The position numbers were made by a program, and so were the translations under genes. From contig NC_063168.1 of NCBI RefSeq assembly GCF_023159225.1, positions 51,725,377-51,789,376 of the forward strand: DNA of 64,000 nucleotides, in the 5' to 3' direction. Positions 47,010 to 60,379 of this stretch are shown here, piece after piece. The notes under the pieces are model-generated. The model did no database searches, was not told the origin of the DNA, and worked only from the letters and a program-made list of their open reading frames with translations. Source of the DNA: Perognathus longimembris pacificus. Its lineage: Eukaryota; Chordata; Mammalia; Rodentia; Heteromyidae. The number at the start of each line of letters is the position of its first letter. The first letter of the stretch is position 1.

Positions 47010-47240
47010 TAACAGGATAACTACGATTGACATCAACTAATTAAATATGTCAAAGTAACTAGTGCAGAGGATTTTGAATCCTCCTAACACAAAGAAATAC
47101 TACATGTCTGAAGTGATAGATGTGTCCCCATCCCTGAACTGATCATTATACATTGTGTGCATAAATTGAAATGTCACACTGTGCCCTGCAAATATGTGTA
47201 ATTACTATGTGTCCACTGAAAATAAAAATTTTGAAGAAAG
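47010..47240 (+). mobile_element. Ancient L1 3' end
   Basis: Ends with AAATTGAAATGTCACACTGT, CCTGCAAATATGTGTAATTA and CACTGAAAATAAAAATTTTG, typical of old mammalian L1 termini. The 5' limit is uncertain. Confidence 0.6.
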
Positions 47241-47491
47241 CCTATTGTATAGCTGGCTTTATAACTGACTGAATTACACTCCTGGGCTTTTATGGATGAT
47301 TGAAATCAATTTCAAAAAAACCACAAATTGATTTTAAACAATATTTTCAACTTTTTCTTAGCAACTATGAAGCAAAACTAATGAGGTTGACTTTCGTTTC
47401 CTCTTACTTCTTCACCCCACCCTTTCTCAGTTGGATGGCATGCTAGGTACCAAAGAAGAAAGAAGTAAAGGGGCAATAAAATCTACAAATT

Positions 47492-47690
47492 GCTGGGAAT
47501 ATGGCCTAGTGGAAAGAGTGCTTGCCTCGCATACATGAAGCCCTGGGTTCAATTCCTCAGCACCACATATATAGAAAAGGCCAGAAGTGGTGCTGTGGCT
47601 CAAGTGGCAGAGTGCTATCTAGCCTTGAGCAAAAAGAAGCCAGGGACAGTGCTCAGGCCCTGAGTCCATGCCCCAGGACTGGCAAAAAAA
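47492..47690 (+). mobile_element. IDL-Geo SINE, full length
   Basis: It has GAATATGGCCTAGTGGAAAG, GGGTTCAATTCCTCAGCACC and a Geo monomer with a small TATC insertion in GTGCTATCTAGCC. The target-site duplication AAATCTACAAATT is at 47479-47491 and 47691-47703. B box mutated (GGTTCAATTCC). Confidence 0.92.
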
Positions 47691-48134
47691 AAATCTACAA
47701 ATTGGTCCCATTATCAAGGATGTACCTCAATAAGAATTGCAGATGGCATTCTCTGCCTTCCAGTGGGTAGAGCTGGATGGTACAAAGAAGCCCAATCCCA
47801 AAGCCATTAGCGGCAGCAGCAGGAAGTGACAATCAAGGAAGGGCTTCTGCTTTTGGCAGGCTTTCTCTTATTTCCCACCTGTTTCACTTCCTCTGATGGC
47901 TCCATAGACAACTCCAAATCACTACATCAATCGGCAGCCCATAAGCACACACTTCTGAGATCACCAGAATTGCTGTAGCATAGTTACAGGAAAATGATAA
48001 TCATGCTTTTATTTATTATATAGTACATCATTTGTTCAAAGTGCCTGCTCACCATCCTAGTTATTACATAAGATAATCCATCTTCCTTGTTCACGAATAC
48101 GAACTAAATAGTGATAATATAATTTACTGTACAT

Positions 48135-48235
48135 TTCCCAGATATCAACCTCCATGCTGAGAGCCTTACTTACATTCCCGGCATGAAGTAGGTGTTTTAT
48201 TACCTGTTTCACAGAGGAGGAACCCCTCCATTGAT
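48135..48235 (-). repeat. MIR fragment
   Basis: It has GGCATGAAGTAGGTGTTTTA and TTACCTGTTTCACAGAGGAG, reverse of the MIR core. Confidence 0.5.
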
Positions 48236-48520
48236 GGGAGGAAGAATTCCTCATTCTTCCTCCTAGATTCACCCATCTAGCTCCATATAGCTCAAACAGT
48301 CCAAATAGCTATTAAGTGCCTGGACCTGAAAAACAAATGGTCTTTGCTCTAGCTCCAATGACAACATGAAGGGGAACTATAATTCTCTTTCTGTTTACCA
48401 CCTGTCCTTATCGCATCTAGACCGAACAAGGACAAACATTGCCTAATGGAGGACAAAGAGAGGACAAGGTAACTTGCAAATCTTCCAGACCTGAACCACC
48501 ACCCTGCTCAATGCATCTCA

Positions 48521-48521
<1 letters not shown>

Positions 48522-48582
<61 letters not shown>
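48522..48582. repeat. (CA)n microsatellite
   Basis: Uninterrupted CA run of about 60 bases, the longest CA tract in the window. Confidence 0.97.
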
Positions 48583-48584
<2 letters not shown>

Positions 48585-48759
48585 CATAGAGCATGCCCAC
48601 ACAAGATTTCAGATTTCCAGCTTCAATTTTATGTTAAGCAGCATGATGATGCAGCCAATCAGGCAGGAGGAAAAGTGCCAATAGGCAATTTTGCTAAGCA
48701 TCCTTAAATTAGCTATTTGAAGATTTCATGCTAAGAGCCAATAGGTACACAAAATTTGC

Positions 48760-49990
48760 CAGGATCACAGAAATCAAAGATTAGCTCCCTGCCCCCATCC
48801 AGTCCATCATTCAGCAGCTCTACCCTCCTCTACTGTCATCCCCAAAGCCCAAGAAAACAACTCCAGCCCCTTGGCGCCTTGCCCCCAGGCTCAGTGCTCA
48901 GTTGTCTCTCTCCCCTCAGTTGCCAGCAGCTACCCAGAGCTGCAGCACATCAGAATTCCTATCACTTCTGTCCACCCAGGGGGAAAACTTTCCAGCTGCC
49001 TTGTACTTAAACATCACCCTCGGCACCAGAAGCCTGAGCCTGTGCATAATTGACAAGGAATATGTTGATAAGGAATGGGACTGCTCCAAGTTCCTGAAGG
49101 ATAAGTAGGTAATTAAAAGCAAAACCTAATTTAAGAAAATTCTGAACACATTTTTTTAAATCTCTCTGGCAACATACGTTATGGATTATTCTCTTACACT
49201 AGAAGAGTTCTGTTTGGAATCTGTTTGTTTTTCAAAGCCTGGGGCTAGATATCTACTATTCTAGGGCATCCCACAGTCCTGATACCTTCTAGGAGGTAGC
49301 TCAAAGGCCCAGCCCTGGGAGTGGAGGGCCCACGTCCATTTCCCCCAAAGGGGTCAAAAGTACCTTCACCTTCCGAAGTCTGAGCACCTGGCGTCCTCCT
49401 TCTCATGGATCATCAGCACAATGTTCCCTGAGGACTCGGGCACCCTCGCCTGCAGCTGCCCACACTGGTGCAGAGCTCTGTACAAGATGTCAGAAAGCAC
49501 TGCGCCTCATCAGGACGTGGGTACTGCAGAGGCAACATCAACGTCCCTGCTTCTGGCTGTATTCTCTGGCTGGCTGGTGTAAGGCCCACAGTGATCCAAC
49601 CATCTGCCAACACATTTGCCTCGGATGGACAAGCCAATGTGGGCTATACAAACTGTGCACTGTACGGATTGGAGAAAGATCTACCTCCACACTGTTCAGG
49701 GAGATGAGTTGATTTGGGAGAGCCGAGCTTCCAGCCCCCATGAGATACAGTGTGCAGAAGGAGGACATGGAGGAGGTGTGGCTGCAAATGCAGAACTGAC
49801 CTCAGACCCTGGGGAATCTCCCACTGCCCCCAGGTGCACCAGTTACCTGGGTTCCAGGTGCTGGGCGGGGACTTCTAGAGAGGGCCTAGGAGGGAGAACA
49901 ATGGAAAGGAGCCATTTTCCCCCATGTGAACCTAATACACCTGGAGCTCTGTCATTTCCTAAGATGCCAGCTGGACTTGCATGATCTTCC
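48760..49990 (+). other. GC-richer intronic block with coding-like patches, origin unknown
   Basis: This is less AT-rich than neighbouring intron. It contains a CTCTCTCCCCTCAG acceptor-like site near 48920. Several frames stay open for 60-120 codons but shift between segments. One frame near 49410-49560 reads ISTMFPEDSGTLACS, which faintly recalls an immunoglobulin-domain PEDSGxYxC turn. No parent gene, poly(A) tail or target-site duplication was recognised. It could be an old processed pseudogene, or simply non-coding. Confidence 0.25.
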
Positions 49991-51449
49991 TTGCATGTTG
50001 CCTCTGGCAACATGGCTTAACATTGCAGTTTGGGCCCTACTACCCATAGTTCTATGACATCCCTCAGAGTACTTATCTGATTGGTAAGCTGTAAAATGGT
50101 ACTTTAATCCATGCTTTCTTCCTCACCCAACTTAGTGACATCTTAGTCTAGCCCATTTAGTTGAAGAGCTTGTCTTAATGACTACTGGTTCTCCTTGGTC
50201 CAAGCCCACAAGCCTCCCCATCTAAGAGCTTATGTCAAGGAAAGAACACATACATTCTTGAAATAATAATATAAGGAGATGTAAATGACAAGTCTGACTT
50301 GTCATTGTTAGAAGAGGTACACAGAACTGAGATCACAATTCTGGTTCCAGAACAAGGTGCCCAGCCATGAGAAAAAGGCAATGGCAGTTGGAAAAGGCGA
50401 AGGTCCCAAGGATGGGTAAGATTATTCTTATTCCAACATAGGCCTGCAACAGGAAGGAATGCAGGCCTGGGGTGCAAAGAGTAAGGGCCAAAACCCTGAG
50501 GCCATTACTGGAAAGGAAGGTAGGTGCTAACCCATGGAGGGTCTGATGACTGACAGATTTAGTCTCTACTATGAGCCTCAATACAAATGGCCCCAGAGTA
50601 CAAATTCAGAGAGGACATGATCAGAATTTATTTTTTAAAAAAAACAAGCATTTAGAAACCATTTCACTGTGGCTCAATGTAGAGAACAGATTGGGAGAGG
50701 CCAGCAGTAATTCTGGTGAAGGGAGGTGGAGACAACACTTGAATCAGACAGCCAAATCCTGGGTAGCACCTAGGGAAGGACCAAGTATTTCAGACGAAGG
50801 TTCAGAGGTAAAGGTTGTTTCTAGGAACCGACTGGAGGTCTGCAATTGCCAAAGCAAAGAGTGTGAGATGGAGAGCAATGAGAAATAACAAGCTGGGAAG
50901 GAAGGTCAGCAAAGGCCAGACAGGAAAAGCTCCTCTCTGAAACTACAAGGCCTTGTCCATTAAGTTATCAGGCACCACAGAGGATTTAAGCAGCAGTATG
51001 ATATGATCAAGTTTATTTTAGATAGACGATTCTGCCAGTTGGGTAAATAAGGGGTAAGGATGGCAGCCAGAAAGATTTAGCTAACCAGATAGCAACAAAT
51101 CCACACATTCAAATACTATGCAGATATTAAAAATGATTAAACTTGGAACAGTCTTGTGATGTAGTGCTAGATCTGATTCATGTATTTCATATTATCACAA
51201 ATGTATGTGTGTATGTGTGTGTAAAGACGGGATGTATCCCATCCAGTCTTAATCTCTTAACAGGCTGAAAAAAGTGAGGCATTATAGATGATTTTTATTT
51301 CCTTCTTTCAGTGTTCTACAATTTTTGCAATAAGCAGATATTTAGAAAAGGCCATCATCAGAAGGAAAAAAAATAAAGATTTAAGCCATGAGGCCAGCAT
51401 GAATGATCCTATCAAGCTGATAGAAACAATTTATATTCTGATAGCACCT

Positions 51450-51600
51450 GATATTTAGTGACCCTAAATCTTAAGCCACAAGATAAATATCATTCTCTCT
51501 ATGCTCATAGAGAGGAAAATGAAAAACAGAGAAGCAAAATGATTCATTTAACATGACATAAAGGGCTGGAGGCTGAAGCTGATAGGAATTAGGTAGATGC
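51450..51600 (-). repeat. MIR fragment, diverged
   Basis: It has GATATTTAGTGACCCTAAAT, then AGAGGAAAATGAAAAACAGA and GAAGCAAAATGATTCATTTA, consistent with reverse MIR. Confidence 0.5.
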
Positions 51601-53604
51601 ATGCACTCCTTGGCTGATTTTTTTTGAGAAATTATTTGAACAGAACAGATCATGCACAACCTAATAATTAAGATAGCCAAAATAATTAGAAATAGCCCAA
51701 TAGACTGCATGATTATCAGCCCGAATCAATAAAGAAGAAGTCAATCCTAACCCTTTGATAACTGAGGCAGTTACATTGCTACTGGGACTGTAATTCCAGA
51801 ATCCTGAGCTCAATTAAGATAGTGTTTTTCCAGCAAAGAGAAGACTAGCCTTAGAATGGAGGAAAGCAGAAGCTGCTTTCACACTATGCACATCATTATC
51901 TACACGAACTGTGTTAAAAGAAAAGAAAACGTTAACACTAGTGTTTATCATTGTAAGCATGCTTACCTTCCATGCCTGAATGGGCAGTATATAGGGTCCA
52001 ACTCCCTAATGACTAATCACTTCATAACTCATCCCCACACTTCTCTACCAGGAGCTATAAAACACACCCTAGATGAAACTGCACCCACTGATATTACTAG
52101 GTACTCCAGACTCCAAGCTGAGTCCCCATCTTTCTCCCAGATCAGTGAAATGTGGTCTCAGCAAGCACCAGATTTAACTGCAAGGCACATTACCCCTCTT
52201 CCATGGGTACCCAGAAAACACAGCCAAGACAGACCTGCATAAGACTGGCCTGATTTGTATTTATTTTAAAATATCAGAAAAGCTTAGAAAATCCCAGTGG
52301 TATATACACACACATACATATACACTTAATGCGACCTTCAGAGTTTAAAATAACCCTCTTGGCTCTGTGGTTGGATGAGTGACGTGAGACCCTGGGGAGG
52401 GAAGACGGAGGAGGTAGGAGGCATCCCCAAATTGCCAGCCTTGCAGATTAAGCAAGTGCAAATTAGCCAGTGTCCAAATTTATGCTGAAATGGGCAATAC
52501 TGTAGGTTGCAAGCTAATAAAATGGTTTTTATTTGTAAATACACAGAACATGAGTGAGCAGTTGAAATGTTCTTAATCTACTGCAAGCAGTCCTGAGGAT
52601 CACTAGAGTAACCGTGGGTGCGGATTTACCCTTTGCCACCACCTACTTACCCCTTTATGCACATTATCTCAGGGAGGTGGTAACAGACAAGCAAGGCTGT
52701 GAATGTGAGAGACCGTCGGCAAATAAAACCCAATCATGTCTATCAGTAATCAGCCAGACATCCCCAGGACTCTCTGGATCTGCCCTCTGAATGACAGCTT
52801 TATGTCTCAGAGCCCTCTGCAGTCTCTGCCTTCCTTGTTCTCATCCTTATAGTCTCCTCTAGGAAGGACAGACAACAAACTCCACATCTTTCCATAAATA
52901 AGAAATGCTAATATACCTTGACCCTGTACTTACTATGGGCTATTTACCACAACATAAATACTCCCAAAGGACTCAGGCAGTGACAATAAAAATCCTGAAG
53001 TCTTCACTCATAGAAGTAGCTTCTCAATTGTCACCTAGGACTATTTACCTTCACTTCTGTCCTATCAATTTGCTGCATCTCTCCTTGCTGCTCCTGGCCC
53101 ATTAGAAGCAATGAAGTAGAATACAAAAAGGAACAGCCAAGCGGCAGGCAACAAAAGCAAAAGGAAGTGATATTTAACAAAGTAACAAGTACATGAAAAA
53201 ATCAGAACAAGTGCAATCATTTTTTTTAAAGGTTAGACAATGATATCATTGAGCTTTAAGGCCCACGGCTTTTCACATACTTGGGCATTCCGTGAGGGCA
53301 CGTGGCATTACATCACAGTCCATGATGATGACCTTAGGAAGGCGCTAAACCCAAGCAGAAGCTCCATTTAGTGTTTTCTACTTCAAAATGCAGAAATGTG
53401 CACAATGCACTGAAGATATATATTCACACAGTTAGAGAAAAACAAGTTTTTGACATGCATAAAAGGAGATTTCTTGCTATTCGTAAATTTCATTCCTTCT
53501 TCTTTTGGTGCCCTGAATAAATCATAGAATATAATAATTTCGAAACTTAGAAAGTATAACTTCTACACTTGGCTTTAAAAATAGGCAACTGAGGTTTAGA
53601 GAAG

Positions 53605-53810
53605 ATTAAAGGCCAGGTGCCAGTGGTTCATACCTGTAATCCAAGCTACTCAGGAGTCTGAAACCTAAGGATTATGGTGTGAAGACAGCTGGGGCAGAAA
53701 AGTCCATGAGACTCTTATCTCCAATTAACCACCCCAAATCCAGAAGTGAGGTTGTTGTTCAAGCAGTAAAGCACTAGCCTTGAGCACAAAAAAGTTCTAA
53801 GACAGTTAAT
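53605..53810 (+). repeat. B1-Geo composite SINE, 3'-truncated
   Basis: The B1 half is GGCCAGGTGCCAGTGGTTCA and AATCCAAGCTACTCAGGAGT; the linker is CTTATCTCCAATTAACCACC. It carries the beginning of Geo (AAGCACTAGCCTTGAGCAC). Confidence 0.85.
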
Positions 53811-53930
53811 TAATATTAGTGTTAACTATAAGGAAAGCTAACGTGTCAATTACAATATCTGACAAGATACCTGAGACAGGCAGATAGAATAGGTCCATGA
53901 TTGCCAGGACTACCTATAAGACCACTCCAG

Positions 53931-54139
53931 GGGCTGGGGATATAGCCTAGTGGCAAGAGTGCCTGCCTCGGATACATGAGGCCCTAGGTTCGATTCCCCA
54001 GCACCACATATACAGAAAACGGCCAGAAGCGGCGCTGTGGCTCAAGAGGCAGAGTGCTAGCCTTGAGCAGGAAGAAGCCAGGGACAGTACTCAGGCCCTG
54101 AGTCCAAGGCCCAGGACTAGCCAAAAAAAAAAAAAAAAA
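53931..54139 (+). mobile_element. IDL-Geo SINE, full length, very little diverged
   Basis: Nearly identical to the copy at 37433, with GATATAGCCTAGTGGCAAGA, GGCCCTAGGTTCGATTCC and GAGCAGGAAGAAGCC. The tail is about 17 A. The target-site duplication AAGACCACTCCAG is at 53918-53930 and 54140-54152. Confidence 0.94.
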
Positions 54140-54389
54140 AAGACCACTCCAGCCCAAAGAAATGCCCAAATACTAACCAAAAGCCTGCTCTAATTCTGCC
54201 TAATGAGCATCATATGAGACGAAGACCTATACTTAGGAGGAAAGGACTGTCCTTACATGGTAAAAGGAAACAGCAGGAAAGCTTTCTAATTAAGACTTCA
54301 TATTTATTCGTGACATATCATTAATATCATTATAATAGAATGCATGTGAGAATAGTCATGCACAGTGTTGTTGTTTTTTATTGCTATAT

Positions 54390-54620
54390 AAAGTTGGGCA
54401 CTGGTGGCTCGTGACTGTAATCCTAGCTACTCTAGAGGCTGAAATCTGAGGATGGGGTTCAAAGTCAGCCCAGGCAGGAAAGTCAGTGAGACTCTTATCT
54501 CCAATTAACCCCCAGAATACCAGAAGTTGAGCTGTGATTTAAGGTGGAAGAGCTCTAACCTTGAGCAATAAAAGCTCAGGGATAGTGGCCCAGCCCTGAG
54601 TTAAAGCCCCATGACAAATG
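54390..54620 (+). repeat. B1-Geo composite SINE
   Basis: The B1 half is GGCTCGTGACTGTAATCCTA; the linker is CTTATCTCCAATTAACCCCC. The Geo half has CTCTAACCTTGAGCAATAAA and CCCTGAGTTAAAGCCCCATG. Confidence 0.87.
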
Positions 54621-55504
54621 TGTGTGTGTATGTATGCATGTATAACAATTACCTGCTACCAAAACTGTCCATCATGAAGAACTCCTCCAGTTGAGGGGAT
54701 TCTCTGAGACCTCCTCTCAACTCCTATCAGCCTTAAATTGTGCTAGACACCACTGTTTGAGTCCTTAGAGCCCTCTTGCTCTCCTTAGAGCTCTCCTGTT
54801 CTTATGCTGTAGAGCATATTTCTACTTTACTCTCTCTTTACTTTCACATCCACGAACCTCTGCTTCTCTCGTTACTTGTGTGTACTTTGCTCAGTCCTTT
54901 GTTCAAGACACCAAGAACATGGAATGACATCTAACCAAGACAGCCAGATAATATTATTTGAAGAATGGCAGTAATATCATTCAAAGAAAAAAGGGAAGTA
55001 ATGGAAATAATCAAGACTCATAATATGAATTATAAATAATAAAATAATAATTCCAAGACTTGAACACAGTAGACTATTAAATTCAGAAATCTCTAAAACT
55101 TACAAAGAATATGAGACTTTTCTCTGAGAATTCAACTCTCTTGTGAAACAAAGGAGGAAAACAACCTAAAGCTTTCCTTGTAATAATAAAGGGGGTTTCT
55201 TTTTTTTCATCAAAACTTTCTCAAAAGTTCTTCAAAAACATTTGAAATGAGCAGGCAAGGCAAGATTTAAATTATGCATACTATGCAATGTTCTAAAGGG
55301 TATTCCCATTTTCTTGTTCTCCACTGTAAACACAATTTTCATGTAAAACTAGATGTATCTTATTAATACTAATTCCCTATGAAATTATCTAAGAAGAAGA
55401 ATATACAGCTGAATCTTTCCAAACAATGAACATTGCTTTCACAAAACAAATTTCCTGAAATAATAGTAAGTTTGTATTTCTCCTCAGGAGAAACTCTCAG
55501 GAAC

Positions 55505-55790
55505 TAGCCAGGCACCGATGGCTCACACCTACACATAATCCTAACTACTCAGGAGACTGAGACCTACGGATTGAGGTTCAAAACCAGCCCAAGCAGGAAA
55601 GTCCATGAGACTCCTATCTTCAATTAAACACCCAAAAGCCAGTAGGAGAGCTGTGGCTGAAGTGGTAGAGAGCTAGCATTGACCAAAACAGGTCTTAGCA
55701 CGCAGGCCCTGAGTTCAAATCCCAGAATGGGCCTCCCCAAAAACAAAACAAACAAACAAAACAACAACAACAAAAAAAAACACATCTCAG
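55505..55790 (+). repeat. B1-Geo composite SINE with (AAAC)n/(AAC)n tail
   Basis: The B1 half is AGCCAGGCACCGATGGCTCA and AATCCTAACTACTCAGGAGA; the linker is CTATCTTCAATTAAACACCC. The Geo half has GCTGTGGCTGAAGTGGTAGA, and an AAAC/AAC-rich tail follows. Confidence 0.87.
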
Positions 55791-56049
55791 GAACTGCATA
55801 AGAAAATTAGTGATAAGAAAACACATCATACTCAAAAGAACAAAGGAAAACTTCATGTAGCTTATATAAGTGAGGAACTTGAAAGCAGGAAAAGGCCCTT
55901 AAACTGGGTTATCCTAGCAGCTGTTTCTAGAGAAAACTAACCTTTTCTTAGCCTGACCCTTTCCTGAGTTAATTAAGCTGCTGTTTTCTAAGCGTCTTAT
56001 CATTAAAGCAGTAGATGCTGCCAGAAACCCAACAAGTTGCACTAATCCA

Positions 56050-56172
56050 ACTTCTCTATTTACAAATGAGAAAAATCTAGATCCACAGAGGTGAGGCGAC
56101 TGGCCCAAGGTCAGAAGACTAGTTAAAAGCAGAGGGAAGAAAAGACCCAAATCTCCTGACCCTTATCACCTG
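56050..56172 (-). repeat. MIR fragment
   Basis: It has ACAAATGAGAAAAATCTAGA, then GGCGACTGGCCCAAGGTCAG. This is the reverse MIR core. Confidence 0.62.
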
Positions 56173-58049
56173 AACCAACTTCAAAAATAAACTGGCTGGA
56201 AGGAAAGATCACTTCAGAAAGCCAGTTAAAGCCCCTCATCTCTTGAAGAGCCACCTCTGTCTGCAGAGCCCCCGGGGCTCTCTCACATCCTCACATGACT
56301 CTCTGGCTTTCCTAAGCACACAGAAACTCCCTAGTAACAAGTCTGAAAGCATCAAAACAGTTCAGTTAAGAGCCTAATGAATGGCAGCTTCCCAGTCTTT
56401 CAGCAATTCATTCCAGCTACTCTGCTTTCTGGTCAAGGGAAGGATGTCATTGGGTTTGGAATAATTTTATTGGGGAAAAAAAGAATATTTAATAAGCTAA
56501 CACTGTACAGGGACATGCAAAGAATGAATGGATAAAATTCCACTAGCATATTGAGTTTCTATGATCCAAAAACCATACTACTCTGCTCTATGAAAGAATA
56601 GAGACAAAGGAATAGTTCCTGAAGGTAGGGACTTCCCAGGGAGATAAGCAGCCAGACTAGAGCACCTAATTAATAACACAATCCTTCAGCTAAGGATTAA
56701 GAACATTTTTTGAGGAAAATCCCCATAAAGAGGCTCTCTGATCATTTTATACTGATATTTTGAACACTTTCAAAATAAAGGCATATCATAAATGTTGTTT
56801 TTTATTTTCCTGTAGGGTTCTTCTTTTTTCTTTTTTTAAAAAATCTACTACTACTGTTTCTTAATTAATGCTGGGTATTTTGTTTTCTTTGACTTGCTGG
56901 TATCTCAGTCCTTGAAAAATAAGAATAATTCTCTCTTCTCCTTGCCCTTGAACTGAACAAGAACTGTGGAGTGGGTAGGAGGGAATGGATCAGATAAGAA
57001 TGTGATCTGAATCAGCCAATACATTGTGAGGAAAAACTACCTGTGCTGCTAGGTCCTCAGCTAGATGGTATCTGCTCCTGGTCTTAAGGTAGGGAGAAAA
57101 ATGAGTAAAGATATAAAGTACAGTACATTGCAGAAATTACTATAGTAGAAATAAAAAGCAGAGTGGAGTCCTTGTGGTAGTTAGGGGACATGGGTGCCTG
57201 AAACTGTGCTTAGGGCCAAACTTTATCTACATCATGTTTTTGTTCCTATACATACCCAACAATGAAAACGTTCAAATTATGCAGATACAGTAGTTAAGTA
57301 ACAATAACCCAAATAATTATAATACACTACACTAGAACTGCCAGCATCACTAATCTTGCACTTTAGGGTCATTACTAAGTAAAGTAAGGATCACTTAAAC
57401 ACAAGTATGGGGATACCAAGACAGACAGTCTTGATAAAAATGAGATTAATATCTGGAAAACAGGCAGGAAACATACACAGAGGTCAAAGGGAGGATTCAG
57501 GTTTTGGGAAATAGGGAACAGGACTACATGAGATTCCATCATACTACTCAGAATGGTACGCAAGTGAAATTCATGAACGAGTTTTTTTCTAGAAATTTCC
57601 ATGTAATCTTTTTAGACCACAGTTGACCATGCAAAGTAAGTCTTTGGATAAGAACATGCTACTGTGAACCAATTCATCCTGCACAGAATGAGGGAGGAGC
57701 TGAAGGCAGCATCAAGGAAAGCTAAAGCAGAAGTAACAAAGGCACCGAGCTTTGTAGGAAAAGTAGATACTGCCCAAGTAGACAGGCAAGGGATGGTATT
57801 TCAGGCAAAAGGAAGAGAACTTTCAATGACATAGAAACATGAAAAGTACATGTTTTGAAGGAATAGCAAGTGGTCGAGTGTAACCTGATTCTAGATTTCC
57901 TGGAGAAGTATTCAACGTGTAACCACAGTTGTAGCTTGAGCCTTGTGGCAAGTGTTTTTCACGATCTGCTAAGAGATTTTGGCTTGTAGCTATAGGCAGT
58001 GCACACTATCAGTGTTTAGAGTTTTCATGTTGTTGTTTACCAATCTAAC

Positions 58050-58560
58050 CATTTTAGAGTGTGCAATGTAGTGACAGTACCTTGGACAATCCACTCTTAC
58101 TATTCCCTTAACATTTTCACACGTCAAAAGCCCATTACCTGACTCATTAATTATCTCCATTCCCCCCCTCCCTGCTTTCTGTTTCTATCAGGTTGAATAG
58201 TCTAGATAGTATTTCATATAAGGAGACTCACAATATGTGGCCTTTGTACCTATTTCTTTCACTGACCATAATAGTTTCAAGGTCTATCATGTGTTACATT
58301 CCTTTGTATAACCAAAGAATATTCCGACTGTATTGCCATACCACATTTTCTTTGTCCATTCATTAGTTAATGGACATCTGTATTATTTCCATATTTTTGC
58401 TATTGTGAATGCTACTGTGAATAGTTTTAAATATATATATTGTATAACACAATATATATTTCTGAATATATAATATATATTAAATGCATACGTATTTCTG
58501 TGTATTTTTCAACTCATTTGAGTATATGCCTACAAGCAGAATGTGCTCTATTATTTGGGA
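58050..58560 (-). mobile_element. Ancient L1 fragment, reverse
   Basis: It has TTTTCTTTGTCCATTCATTA, then ATTTTTGCTATTGTGAATGC, the reverse of the L1 ORF2 3' region encoding IAKIWK-type sequence. It is preceded by TTCAAGGTCTATCATGTGTT. An AT-rich (TATA)n block interrupts it near 58427-58485. Confidence 0.75.
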
Positions 58561-60379
58561 AATCTGTGTTCAAGTTATTGGGAAGCCTATAACTTAAACA
58601 TTAGTTCTTTAGTCTAAAGACATAAGATGGCTTCAAAAAAATAAAATAAAAAGCTAAATATTCCTCGTGAATCTTTAAGAAAGATCCACCGAATACTGGC
58701 TGCTGCTTGCCTCCCTTCCTGGCCTTCCTATCCCCTTGTCTTTCTTTCCTCCTTGCTTTTTTGCTCTTATTCTCGTTGAACCTACAAGTTAGCATGCAAT
58801 CTGGTGGCCCAAATATATGCCCACCCACATACCTTGCAGCTTTACACCATCTTCTGAGACTTCTGTACTAAAATCTCGCTAGCTCAGTCCATCTGCAACA
58901 ATTCAGCCTTTCTTGCTTCACAATTCCTGCTCTGAGGAGGTATCCAGCTTTAATAAATAGATTTGTGATCAAGAAGGGGCCCAGGAGGAGCAAAAGCAAC
59001 TCCATCAGGAAAAGCAAGGCTCACTAGAGTGGTGTATCTTGACTGCTGAAGTGACCAAGATTCATTTGCATAGGTCCCTCCCCCAGTCCCCTCATTCAAA
59101 CTCAGAAACACACAGGGCTAAACAGCCGCTTTCTCAGCTGGCCTTCTAGATTTGTCATTTCAAAAGAAAATAATTCTTCAGAGGAATTTCAAGGATTATG
59201 AAACTGGCTCTTCTTTGAAGTAGAATTGGTTACTCAATTTTCAAATACGTGCCTCTCACAATATGCCAGGACACAAAGAATGCTTTACTAATTTCCTTTC
59301 TCATAATTATTGCAGTTGTAGATGTACTTGCAAGTTGTAATGATGGTCACTTAGCACCAGTCAAGGGATTGTCATTGTATCCCTCTAAGGGATTCAGAAA
59401 TTAAAACAGCTCACAGTGTGTCTAGAAGAGATTTTACAACGGAAGTGGCTGGAGAGAAGGGTGGGGGAGGGCAAGATCAAGATGGTTTCTGCAGAGCTCT
59501 TCCCTTGGGGAGGTGGTGGGAGGTAGTGGGGAGGCTGTGTGTGAGGGGGGAAATGCATTAGCACTAACTTCTCAATCAAATATAACAACTGTCCCATCTT
59601 ATCTTGCAGTAAGTACATTGATCGCTGGTAAGATGCACTATTTTAAACATTTTACCTTGCATTTTAAAAGTACAGCCTATAAATATAAGCCTCCTTGGAA
59701 ACAACTGTGCAGCCTCTGGTCACTATTAAACGAAAAGCACACAACTTGAAGGGCACATCCATGTCTTGCAAGAACTTGCAAGGTGTAGAGAAAGCAGTCA
59801 AGCTGAAAGAGCTAACAGGAAATCTGGGTTTTCTTCTCATCTTGTCCTACTGTGGAATATTCTAGTAGGATGATACTGCCATTTGAATGTACCTTGCGGT
59901 GGCAGAGCAGACACTCTTCCTTGACTAACAGAAACCTAATTTTGTTCAGATGTCAGGCAACCAAGAGCTTCCTGGGAAGGTTAACCCATCCCAGGAACCA
60001 GGAGTAAGATGTGATTGGTCCAAAGGGAATCCTAGCAATTCCAACCCCCATACTATGGGTTGGTTTAGGGCTGGTCATGTGACATTCTAACCAAGGAGAC
60101 TTGTGTGGAGTCTACTGAAAGTCTTCTTTCCTGACCTTTGAGCTGCCACCTTGTTAGGAAGTGGCTCATATTGCTGCTGTGACCAGGAAGACACAGGCTC
60201 AAGGGAAGACTGATAATGCTGGCATTGCTAAGGCCTAACCACACTGAATCTCATTAACCAGCCAGCGTGCAGAATTCTCCCAGATGGCTATTATACAAGA
60301 TAATGCATTTTTCACACAGGATAAGCCATGTTTACTTGGGCAATCTGTTTACTTGACACTATAGTTTCAATTTTGCTGT

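Noticed and set aside
49410..49560. Immunoglobulin-domain-like PEDSGTLAC peptide
   Set aside because: One short motif in a frame that soon stops is not enough to claim a titin/palladin-type pseudogene; kept only as part of the unknown block.
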